A DNA stretch of 64,000 nt, taken from contig NZ_JAEKKT010000114.1 in assembly GCF_019510245.1 (NCBI RefSeq), forward strand, positions 1-64,000, given 5' to 3'. Positions 40,940 through 47,770 of this stretch are shown here, one piece after another. Every line of letters begins with the position of its first letter. Position 1 is the stretch's first letter. The DNA is from Streptomyces sp. (GTDB lineage: Bacteria > Actinomycetota > Actinomycetes > Streptomycetales > Streptomycetaceae). The notes under the pieces are model-generated. The model saw nothing but the letters and a program-made list of their open reading frames with translations, did no database searches and was not told the DNA's origin. The position numbers and the translations under genes are program-made.

Positions 40940-41695
40940 ATGACCGGGACACCCGGCAGGGTGGCGTTGGTGACGGGCGCCAGCAGCGGAATCGGGGCGA
41001 CCACCGCACGGCTCCTGGCCGCACGGGGGATGCGCGTGGTGGTCAACTACCTCAGCAGTGCCCAAGCGGCCAAGGAGATCGTGGCCGGCATCGAGGGCGC
41101 CGGCGGACAGGCCATGGCCGTGCAGGCCGACGTGCGGGAGGCGGCGGCGGTCGGGGACATGGTCGAGCAGGTCCGGGCGGCGTGGGGCGGCGTCGACGTA
41201 CTCGTCCACAACGCGCTCGTCCCGTACGCGGTCAGGTCGTTCCAGGACATGACGTGGGAGGAGCTGGGCGGCAAGCTCGACGCCGAGATGCACGCGGCGT
41301 TCGCGGTCACCAAGGCGGTCCTGCCGCACATGACCGAACAGGACTGGGGACGCATCGTCTTCCTCGGTACCGGCCTCAGCCGCCGCCCCCGGGCGGGCAT
41401 GGTCGCGCTCGGGACGGCCAAGGCCGCGCTGGAAGCGCTGGCCCGCTATCTCGCCCAGGAACTGGGTCCGCACCACATCACGGTCAACGTGGTCGCGCCC
41501 GGTGCGGTGGAGGACACCCGGATGGCCGGCGTGACCGACGACGCGGTCAAGCGGCGGCAGGTGGCCGCCACCCCGCTGGGCCGCCTGGCGCGTCCGGCCG
41601 ACGTCGCCCAGGCGATCGCCTTCTACACCGGTGAGGACAACTCCTTCATGACCGGCACCACCGCCGTGGTCAACGGCGGAATGACGATGTACTGA
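40940..41695 (+). CDS. SDR-family protein lacking the catalytic tyrosine
   Basis: 251 aa, ATG 40940 with AAGGAGG upstream. It has the SDR cofactor motif VALVTGASSGIGATTARLLA and the domain ending ITVNVVAPGAV, FMTGTTAVVNGGMTMY. The NNAG motif is replaced by VHNALV. Where YxxxK is expected it reads LGTAKAAL, so the catalytic Tyr is Leu while the Lys is kept. FLGTGLSRRPR stands in place of the Ser-containing strand. Such inactive-looking SDRs (FabG-like or reductase-like proteins in polyketide and fatty acid clusters) may bind NADP(H) without turning over. The gene stands alone and ends at a strong hairpin. Confidence 0.8.
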   Translation: MTGTPGRVALVTGASSGIGATTARLLAARGMRVVVNYLSSAQAAKEIVAGIEGAGGQAMAVQADVREAAAVGDMVEQVRAAWGGVDVLVHNALVPYAVRSFQDMTWEELGGKLDAEMHAAFAVTKAVLPHMTEQDWGRIVFLGTGLSRRPRAGMVALGTAKAALEALARYLAQELGPHHITVNVVAPGAVEDTRMAGVTDDAVKRRQVAATPLGRLARPADVAQAIAFYTGEDNSFMTGTTAVVNGGMTMY

Positions 41696-41712
41696 CGCAC
41701 CCGCCGTCCGGC

Positions 41713-41739
41713 GCGCACGGAGCACCGCCGTCCGTGCGC
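41713..41739. terminator. hairpin terminator after the SDR gene
   Basis: GCGCACGGA (41713-41721), 9-nt loop, TCCGTGCGC (41731-41739): perfect 9-bp stem 18 bp after the SDR stop. Confidence 0.65.
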
Positions 41740-41741
41740 CC

Positions 41742-42223
41742 GGCGACTACGGCCTGGACCTGCGCGGGCTGCGCGAGGGCAGCATCGACGCCGCCTGCGT
41801 GGGGAGCACCATGGCGCCGGAGGCGGTGGCCGCCGAGCACGGCTGGCAGCTCCTCGCCTGGGTCGGCGACCCGCTTCCGGATCCCCACCGTGGGCATGGC
41901 CGTGGACCCCACCCACGTCCCGCCCGACGACCCCGCGGTCCAGGTCGTCGTACGGGCGCACCGCCGTGCCCTGTGGGTGATCCGCGACGACCCCGGCACC
42001 GCGCTGCGGCACATCCGCACCTTCCTGGGCGGACAGACCGCGCAAGAGGCCCGAGCACACTACGAGACGTTCATCGCGCCGTACTTCACCGACGCCGGCC
42101 AGGCCGACCTCGCGGTCGGCGGGAGCGCGATCACGGCGGTCGCCGCCGAGCTCGGCGTCCCCGTCTCCGTCACCCGTCACCGCGGCCGAGATGTACCGCA
42201 CCGCGACGGTCGAGTCCGGCTGA
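41742..42223 (+). pseudogene. ABC transporter substrate-binding protein (SsuA/NMT1-like), truncated and frameshifted
   Basis: No start or signal peptide remains. The first readable part is GDYGLDLRGLREGSIDAACV with GSTMAPEAVAAEHGWQLLAW. An extra C at 41870-41872 then shifts the frame, and reading continues RFRIPTVGMAVDP, VVVRAHRRALWVIRDDPGTA, LRHIRTFLGGQTAQEARAHY. Near the end a tandem duplication CGTCACC (42168-42181) shifts again before AAEMYRTATVESG and the TGA at 42221. The two lesions are independent. The proteins bind nitrate, sulfonates or thiamine precursors; this copy is dead. Confidence 0.7.
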
Positions 42224-42241
42224 GGAGACCGGGGGTGCGGC

Positions 42242-43174
42242 TCACCCGTCAACCGGCGCGAGGCCGGGCGCAGTTGCCCGGGCGCCGGAGTCCAGGAACG
42301 CGGCGATCTTGCTGGGGTTGAACAACCACATCACCCTATGGATGCCGTCCCTAGAAGCAGCGATCGTCAGGATCGTGGTGGGGGAACCGTCGCGGTAGAT
42401 CATCACGCCCGTACGGCCGTTGGCCTGGACCGGTCGCGGGTCCGTCCCCTGCCAGAACCGCGGCGTGGCCGTGGCCAGGTTGGCCACACGCGCACGGCCC
42501 ACCACGGGTATCCGGGCGGCCCCCCGGATACCGTTGCCGTCGGACAGGCTGACGACGTCAGGGGCGAGGACGGCTTCCAGCGAGGCCACATCACCGGTGC
42601 GCGCCGCCGAGACGAAGGCGTCCAGAAGGCGTCGATGCTCCAGCGCGTCCACACTCCCGCGCGGCTCGCCCGCCAGGCGCTTGCGCGAACGGCTCACGAT
42701 CTGTCGGACGTTGACGACGCTGAGCTGGAGGATCTCGGCAATCTCCGGGTAGGAGTAGTCGAACGCCTCGCGCAGGACGTACGCGGCCCGCTCGGTGGGG
42801 CTCAGCTTCTCCAGCACGAGCAACAGGGCCAACTCCAGAGCCTCCGCCCGCTGTGCGCCCACCTCCGGGTCACAACTGGTGTCGACGGGCTCCGGCAGCC
42901 ACGGCCCGATGTAGGTCTCCCGGCGCACCCGCGCCGACTGCGCCACGTTGATGGCCAGACGGGTCGTCGCACTGGAGAGGAAGGCCCCGGGGCTCACCAC
43001 CACGGAGCGGTCGGTCTTCTGCCAGCGCAGCCACACCTCCTGGACCACGTCCTCGGCCTCGGCCACGCTGCCGAGCACGCGGTAGGCGATCCCGAAGAGG
43101 CGCGCCCGGTACTGCACGAAGTCGGAGACGGCCTCGTCGAGGTCACTCGTGGTAGGGGACGGCTTGAGGTACAT
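42242..43174 (-). CDS. ECF41-type extracytoplasmic-function sigma factor with fused SnoaL domain
   Basis: 310 aa from ATG 43174 (MYLKPSPTTSDLDEAVSDFV). Sigma region 2 (residues 10-80) contains LFGIAYRVLGSVAEAEDVVQ and RWQKTDRSVVVSPGAFLSS. The linker motif WLPEPVDT is followed by region 4 (EKLSPTERAAYVLREAFDYS, then YPEIAEILQLSVVNVRQIVS). The C-terminal SnoaL-like NTF2 domain (residues 190-300) carries LSDGNGIRGA (family DGGGR) and LFNPSKIAAF (family NPDKL). These three motifs define ECF41, in which the C-terminal domain itself limits activity in place of an anti-sigma factor. It most likely reads the TGTCACA-N16-GTC promoters in this window. Its own upstream DNA has no such promoter but has a 14-bp direct repeat. 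Confidence 0.9.
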   Translation of the reverse strand: MYLKPSPTTSDLDEAVSDFVQYRARLFGIAYRVLGSVAEAEDVVQEVWLRWQKTDRSVVVSPGAFLSSATTRLAINVAQSARVRRETYIGPWLPEPVDTSCDPEVGAQRAEALELALLLVLEKLSPTERAAYVLREAFDYSYPEIAEILQLSVVNVRQIVSRSRKRLAGEPRGSVDALEHRRLLDAFVSAARTGDVASLEAVLAPDVVSLSDGNGIRGAARIPVVGRARVANLATATPRFWQGTDPRPVQANGRTGVMIYRDGSPTTILTIAASRDGIHRVMWLFNPSKIAAFLDSGARATAPGLAPVDG

Positions 43175-43396
43175 GATCCTGTGGTCCAATCGCAGCTGAA
43201 CCAGAGATCCGGAGCGGCCCCGCCGCGCCGGCGGAACCGGCCCATGGGAGTGCCGTGGGCTGTTGCCGGAGCGACGGCGGTCAGGCGGGGGCATCGCGGT
43301 CTCGCGGTCCGCCCCTCGGCTCACATCAGGACTCTGCTCAGGTGATGAGTGCATTCTTCGCGAACAAGGCCAGACTGGGTCACGGCGATGCCTGCA

Positions 43397-43410
43397 CGCA
43401 TCGCATGATC
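43397..43410. repeat. 14-bp direct repeat, copy 1
   Basis: CGCATCGCATGATC, followed by GAGTGATTCGGCCGG. Copy 2 is 43514-43527. Confidence 0.75.
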
Positions 43411-43513
43411 GAGTGATTCGGCCGGTACCGGCACGGGCAGCTGATCGCGCGGCCCGCGGGCACCGCGTCAGGGCGGGTCCGAACAGCCGGAGTGGCCCGG
43501 TGCACGCACGGGG

Positions 43514-43527
43514 CGCATCGCATGATC
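43514..43527. repeat. 14-bp direct repeat, copy 2
   Basis: CGCATCGCATGATC, followed by TGGTGATGCCGACCGG. Same motif as 43397-43410. Confidence 0.75.
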
Positions 43528-43608
43528 TGGTGATGCCGACCGGGCCGGCCCACCGGCAGGGGCACCGCGGGCCGGAGGCGGCGTTTCCGGCGGCTCGGCT
43601 CAGCGACT

Positions 43609-43950
43609 TCAGCCCAGCGACTTCAGGAGCACGGCGAAGCACAGGGTCATGGCCACGCTGACCAGGATCATCGCGGTGAGCGTTCCTCGCAGCCAGCGCG
43701 TGAAGCGGTCGCGGTGCCGCTGCTGCGCCTCGCTGACGTTCGCCGCGATGTGTTCCGTCACCATGCGTGCGACGTAGGTCTGTTCCCTGAGGTACCAGCC
43801 CTCGATGTCCGCCTTTTGCTCCCGGGTCAGTCCGGGCACCCGCGTGGTGAAGTGGGCGACGCGCCGCCGCGCCGCCTCCAGATGAGCGTGCCGGTACAGG
43901 AAGGTCTCGATGTCGGTCAGGCCGCGCGCGGCCTCCTTGCTCGTGTTCAT
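43609..43950 (-). CDS. small single-span membrane protein in the NDH-2 operon
   Basis: 113 aa from ATG 43950 (MNTSKEAARGLTDIETFLYR). A helical, charged N-terminal part (residues 10-85, HLEAARRRVAHFTTRVPGLT, YVARMVTEHIAANVSEAQQR) is followed by one C-terminal transmembrane span, TLTAMILVSVAMTLCFAVLL. I do not recognise the family. It begins 13 bp after the NDH-2 gene on the same strand, so it is probably translated from the same mRNA and may anchor or tune the dehydrogenase at the membrane. Predicted member of the ECF41 regulon through that promoter. Confidence 0.7.
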   Translation of the reverse strand: MNTSKEAARGLTDIETFLYRHAHLEAARRRVAHFTTRVPGLTREQKADIEGWYLREQTYVARMVTEHIAANVSEAQQRHRDRFTRWLRGTLTAMILVSVAMTLCFAVLLKSLG

Positions 43951-43963
43951 GGCGTGCTCCGCG

Positions 43964-45328
43964 TCAGGCGGCCGTGCGGTGACTCGTCGGGCTCTCGCCG
44001 GGGTCGCCGGGGCGCTGCGGATCGCCGCTCGTGACGAAGGCGTCCCGTGGATGCTGGACGGAGGCGAGGGAGACGAGGTCCCGGCCGAAGACCGCGGCCG
44101 TGAGCCAGACGGTGAGGACGCGGATCTTGCGTTCCCACGAGGGCACGGCCAGGACGTGGTAGCCGCGGTGCATCAGCCAGGCGGGAAGTCCCTTGATGAC
44201 GATCCGCTTGTACTGGAAGACGCCCCGTCCCAGCCCGAGGGTGGCCACCACTCCCAGACTGCTGTGGCGGTAGTTCCTGATGCGTCGCCCGCGCAGGTCG
44301 GCGACGATGTTCTTCGCGAGGCGTCTGCCCTGCCGTACGGCGTGCTGGGCGTTCGGCACCGTGTGAGCCCCCGGCACCGTGGAGGCCAGGTCGGGTACGG
44401 CCGCGTCGTCACCGGCCGCCCAGGCGTCCGGGACGAGTTCGCCGCCGGTGCCCACGCGCAGGTCGGGGCGGACCACGAGCAGGCCCCGTTCGTCGATCGG
44501 GAGATCCGAGTGGTTGTGCACGACCGGGTTGGAGGCGTTGCCGGCGGTCCACACGACCAGCGCGGAATCGAACTCCTCCCCGTCGGAGAGCACCACCCGG
44601 CCGTCGGCGAGGGAGCGGACCTGTGTGTCGAGGTGGACGTGTGCGCCACGGCGCTCCAGAGAGCGCACCACCCAGGCGCCCGGCTTGTCCCCCACCTCGG
44701 GCAGGATGCGGCCCCGGGCCTCGACCAGGTGGAAGGAGAGTTCGTCGGCGCTCAGCTCCGGGTACGACTTGAGCATCGCCGTCGCGAGCGACAGCAGTTC
44801 CCCGAAGCCCTCGACTCCGGAGAACCCGCCACCCACGAACGTGACGGTCAGCAGCCGTCGCCGCTCGGGGCCGGGAGGCAGGGAGGCCGCCTGGTCGAAC
44901 GCGGTCATCAGCCGGTCGCGGATGGCCACCGCCTCTTCGACGTGCTTCAGACCGATCGCGTGCTGGGCGAGCCCCGGGACGGGGAAGGTGCGGGTCACGG
45001 CACCGGCGGTCACGACGAGGGTGTCGTAACGCAGTTCGTAGTCCGCTCCGTTGACGGGCCGTACCGTGACCGTCCGGTCCGCGTGGCGGATCGAGGTCAC
45101 GGTTCCCGCGATCAGCCGGGCGCGCCGCAGGTGCCGCCGGAGCGACACGGCGGCGTGCCGGGCCTCGACCGATCCGGCCGTCACCTCTGGAAGAAACGGT
45201 TGGTACGTCATGTAGGGGCGGGGGTCGACCACCGTCACCCGCGCCTCCGCCGCACTGAGCCTCTTCTCCAGGCCCCATGCGGCGTAGAAGCCTGCGTAGC
45301 CGCCACCGACGATCACAATTTCGCGCAT
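43964..45328 (-). CDS. type II NADH dehydrogenase (NDH-2)
   Basis: 454 aa from ATG 45328 (MREIVIVGGGYAGFYAAWGL). The FAD motif GGGYAGFYAAW at the N-terminus and the NADH motif VTFVGGGFSGVEGFGELLSL near residue 175 are those of NDH-2. PYMTYQPFLPEVTAGSV, LRYDTLVVTAGAVTRTF, WTAGNASNPV, DAWAAGDDAAVPDL and NAQHAVRQGRRLAKNI follow. The C-terminal membrane-facing region has VFQYKRIVIKGLPAWLMHRG. It passes electrons from NADH to menaquinone without pumping protons, which suits redox stress. The promoter 33 bp before the start is TGTCACA-N16-TGTC. Downstream is a small membrane protein gene. Confidence 0.9.
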   Translation of the reverse strand: MREIVIVGGGYAGFYAAWGLEKRLSAAEARVTVVDPRPYMTYQPFLPEVTAGSVEARHAAVSLRRHLRRARLIAGTVTSIRHADRTVTVRPVNGADYELRYDTLVVTAGAVTRTFPVPGLAQHAIGLKHVEEAVAIRDRLMTAFDQAASLPPGPERRRLLTVTFVGGGFSGVEGFGELLSLATAMLKSYPELSADELSFHLVEARGRILPEVGDKPGAWVVRSLERRGAHVHLDTQVRSLADGRVVLSDGEEFDSALVVWTAGNASNPVVHNHSDLPIDERGLLVVRPDLRVGTGGELVPDAWAAGDDAAVPDLASTVPGAHTVPNAQHAVRQGRRLAKNIVADLRGRRIRNYRHSSLGVVATLGLGRGVFQYKRIVIKGLPAWLMHRGYHVLAVPSWERKIRVLTVWLTAAVFGRDLVSLASVQHPRDAFVTSGDPQRPGDPGESPTSHRTAA

Positions 45329-45360
45329 CAGACCCTCTGTTGGTTGTTCGACACCCCTTA

Positions 45361-45387
45361 GACAGGGCAGGGCCAGAAGGTGTGACA
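45361..45387 (-). promoter_or_regulatory. ECF41-type promoter of the NDH-2 operon
   Basis: Minus strand: TGTCACA (45387-45381), 16 nt, TGTC (45364-45361), then TAAG as in the 14782 promoter. About 33 nt from the NDH-2 ATG. Confidence 0.75.
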
Positions 45388-45395
45388 CGGCGGCC

Positions 45396-45569
45396 TCACG
45401 ATCTCGCGGCGTGCACGATCCCGGCCGATGCGGCGATCCGGTCCAGCAGGAACAGACCCGCCACGCAGAGCGCGATCCAGGTGGACAGCACCACGACGCC
45501 GGTGGTCGGTCCGTCGTGGTGGAAGTAGGTGATCCCGTCCAGCGCGCGGACGCCGACGCCCGCGGGCAG
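45396..45569 (-). pseudogene. C-terminal fragment of an ABC-2/YhgE-like membrane protein
   Basis: 58 codons: LPAGVGVRALDGITYF, then a membrane span VVVLSTWIALCVAGLFLLDR ending HAARS and a stop. It aligns with the C-terminus of the protein at 7993-9222 (LPPGAGASLLRDTTYF; LAVLALWSVCGITAVMFGHW). Nothing upstream continues the homology, so it is a remnant of a second copy of that family. Confidence 0.6.
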
Positions 45570-45672
45570 GCGAGCGGCTTGAGCCAGCCCGGCAGACGCA
45601 CGGTGAGCCGGCACGCACGACACACCCGGCGGGCTGCGGAAGGCTCAGGTATGCCGGTCCGATACTCGGTCC

Positions 45673-46281
45673 ATGCGTGTGGAATACGACCCTGAGGCGA
45701 TGAGCAGCACGGACTTCTACAGGTTTCTGACATCGGTCGTGATTCCCCGGCCGATCGCCTGGGTCTCCACCGTCACACCCGACGGAAGGACCGACAACCT
45801 GGCCCCGCACTCCTTCTTCAGCATCGCCAGCACCGATCCCCCGATCGTCCAGTTCACCTCGATCGGCCGGAAGGACTCGCTGCGGAACGTCGAGGAGACC
45901 GGGGAGTTCGTCGTCAACTTCTCGTCCGAACCGCTCCTGCAACTGATCAACGCCACGGCCGTCGACTTCCCGCGCTCGGTGAGCGAGTTCGACACCGCAG
46001 GCATCGAGCGCGAGGCCAGCCGGAGCGTGCGCCCGCCCAGGGTGGCAGCCGCGCACGTGGCTCTGGAGTGCCGTTCCCACACCACCCTGCGGATGGGCAA
46101 CTGCACCCTCGTCTTCGGCCGGGTGCTCCATGCCGCGGTCGACGAGGACTACCTCGCCGGCGGCCGCCCCAGCAGCGAGTTGCTGCGCCCCCTGACCAAG
46201 CTCGGCGGCGACGAATGGGGCACCCTGGGCGAGGTGCTGCACCTGAACCGCATCCCGTACGAGGAGCCCGGCACCGCCTGA
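45673..46281 (+). CDS. flavin reductase-like domain protein
   Basis: 202 aa from ATG 45673 (MRVEYDPEAMSSTDFYRFL). The FMN-binding split-barrel of flavin reductase/DIM6-NTAB proteins is visible: PRPIAWVSTVTPDGRTDNLA with PHSFFSIASTDPPIVQF, then KDSLRNVEETGEFVVNF and the late RMGNCTLVFGRVLHAAVDED. These bind FMN tightly and reduce it or act as small oxidoreductases. The substrate is unknown. The gene is divergent from NDH-2 across the membrane-protein remnant, and I find no TGTCACA promoter upstream. Confidence 0.85.
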   Translation: MRVEYDPEAMSSTDFYRFLTSVVIPRPIAWVSTVTPDGRTDNLAPHSFFSIASTDPPIVQFTSIGRKDSLRNVEETGEFVVNFSSEPLLQLINATAVDFPRSVSEFDTAGIEREASRSVRPPRVAAAHVALECRSHTTLRMGNCTLVFGRVLHAAVDEDYLAGGRPSSELLRPLTKLGGDEWGTLGEVLHLNRIPYEEPGTA

Positions 46282-46372
46282 TTCCCCTCGCGCCCCACCC
46301 GGCCGGCAGGGCCCCAGCGGCACCCCGTCCCCGCTCACGGGCTCACAGACGTTTGACAGCGCGACCGGACAT

Positions 46373-46412
46373 CCACCATGCTTCCATTAATTCATTAGCA
46401 CAAGCATGGTGG
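46373..46412. promoter_or_regulatory. GntR operator: 11-bp inverted repeat
   Basis: CCACCATGCTT (46373-46383) and AAGCATGGTGG (46402-46412), perfect arms around an 18-nt A+T-rich centre. A -35 TTGACA lies at 46353-46358 with CATGCT 18 nt later, so the repeat covers the -10 region of the GntR operon. Confidence 0.7.
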
Positions 46413-46428
46413 AACCGAGGAAGACGAC

Positions 46429-46869
46429 GTGATCGACTACCGGATCGACCGCGGCAGCGGCGTACCGGCCTATGTGCAGATCGTCGAGCAGACCGAACGA
46501 GCGCTCCGGATGGGCTTCCTCAAGGTCGGGGACAAGCTGCCCACGGCCAAGGAGGTGGTGGCGGCGACCGCCATCAACCCCAACACCGTGCTCCGGGCCT
46601 ACCGCGACCTGGAGCAGACCGGCCTGGTAGAACTGCGCCGCGGCCTCGGAACCTTCGTGACGCGCTCACTCGCCCGGCCCGGCGCGGAGGACGACTCGCC
46701 GCTGCGCCGGGAGGTCACCGGCTGGGTGGCACGCGCCCGGGCCGAAGGCCTGGAACGGGCCGATGTCCTCGCCATGGTCACGGCGGCCCTGGACGCCCAC
46801 GACAACGAACACGACAGCCACCCCCGGGCGACCGGGAACGCAGGAAGGAGGACGCATGACCGGGCCTGA
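46429..46869 (+). CDS. GntR-family regulator, YtrA subfamily
   Basis: 146 aa from GTG 46429 (VIDYRIDRGSGVPAYVQIVE), GAGGA upstream. The N-terminal winged helix spans residues 10-75: QTERALRMGFLKVGDKLPTA, KEVVAATAINPNTVLRAYRD, LEQTGLVELRRGLGTFV. The short C-terminal helical segment (about 55 residues, DVLAMVTAALDAHDNEHDSH) marks the YtrA group, which regulates ABC exporters. It overlaps the ATPase gene by 14 bp and leads the operon. The 11-bp inverted repeat upstream is probably its own operator, so the operon would be autorepressed. Confidence 0.88.
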   Translation: MIDYRIDRGSGVPAYVQIVEQTERALRMGFLKVGDKLPTAKEVVAATAINPNTVLRAYRDLEQTGLVELRRGLGTFVTRSLARPGAEDDSPLRREVTGWVARARAEGLERADVLAMVTAALDAHDNEHDSHPRATGNAGRRTHDRA

Positions 46870-47770
46870 CGCGCCGGCCGCGCTGCGCGCCACGGGACTC
46901 GGATTCCGGTACCGAAGGCGGGGCGGCTGGGCCCTGCGGGACTGCGAGTTCACCGTACCCGGCGGTCGCATAGCGGCCCTCGTCGGACGCAACGGCGCCG
47001 GCAAGAGCACCCTGCTGCACCTGGCCGGCGGCCTGCTGCGAGCCGGCTCCGGGGACCTGCGGGTGCTGGGCGCCGCGCCCGGCACCACCGAGGCCCGCAC
47101 CCGGGTCGCCCTGCTCACCCAGGACAAGCCGCTCTACCCCCGTTTCACCGTGGCGGACACTCTGCTGATGGGCGAGAAGCTGAACTTCTCGTGGGACCGG
47201 ACGGCCGCCGAGCGGATCGTCCGCGAGGGCGGCATCCCGCTCCACGCCCGCGTCGGTGAACTCTCGCCCGGCCGGCGCACCCGCGTCGCGCTCGCCCTGG
47301 CTCTCGGCAAGCGTCCCGAACTCCTGCTGCTCGACGAGCCGTTGGCCGACCTCGATCCCGTGGCACGCGGCGAGATCATGGCGGAGCTGATGGCCGATGC
47401 CGCCGAGCGCGGCACGAGCATCGTGCTCTCCTCGCACGTCCTGCCGGAACTGGAGGAGACCTGCGACTGGGTGCTGGTGCTGCGCGACGGCCGCGCCGAG
47501 CTGAGCGAGGACACCGACACGCTGCGCGAGAGCCACGCCGTACTGACCGGCCCCGCCGACCGGGCCGACGCCCTGGCCGCACAGCACACCGTCGTACACC
47601 GCCGTACCGCCGGCCGGCAGGTGACCGCCCTGGTGCGGCGACACGGACCACTGCGCGGCGACTGGCACGCCGCACGGCCCCGGCTGGAGGACATCCTGAT
47701 CGGCTACCTCCAGACCGGGGACGAGCCAGGCCGGCCCGCCGTCGGCGTGCGGACGGAGGCGGCGGCGTGA
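46856..47770 (+). CDS. ABC transporter ATP-binding protein
   Basis: 304 aa from ATG 46856 (MTGPDAPAALRATGLGF), GGAGG upstream. Walker A is VGRNGAGKSTLLHLAGG, the Q-loop LLTQDKPLYPRFTV, the signature region GELSPGRRTRVALALAL (LSPGR for LSGGQ) and Walker B LLLLDEPLADLDPVARGE. The C-terminal extension after residue 225 includes VLRDGRAELSEDTDTLRESH. It couples ATP hydrolysis to the membrane protein encoded next, whose GTG start overlaps this stop (GTGA). As in other YtrA-type operons, the substrate may be an envelope-active compound; this is inference. Confidence 0.9.
   Translation: MTGPDAPAALRATGLGFRYRRRGGWALRDCEFTVPGGRIAALVGRNGAGKSTLLHLAGGLLRAGSGDLRVLGAAPGTTEARTRVALLTQDKPLYPRFTVADTLLMGEKLNFSWDRTAAERIVREGGIPLHARVGELSPGRRTRVALALALGKRPELLLLDEPLADLDPVARGEIMAELMADAAERGTSIVLSSHVLPELEETCDWVLVLRDGRAELSEDTDTLRESHAVLTGPADRADALAAQHTVVHRRTAGRQVTALVRRHGPLRGDWHAARPRLEDILIGYLQTGDEPGRPAVGVRTEAAA

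Larger units (their letters stand above)
43175..43608. other. 434-bp noncoding region upstream of the ECF41 gene with a direct repeat
   Basis: No gene is called here. CGCATCGCATGATC occurs at 43397-43410 and 43514-43527, in similar surroundings (TGCACGCA before, TGAT after). The copies are 117 bp apart. This could be a regulatory region for the sigma gene; no TGTCACA-type promoter is present. Confidence 0.6.
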
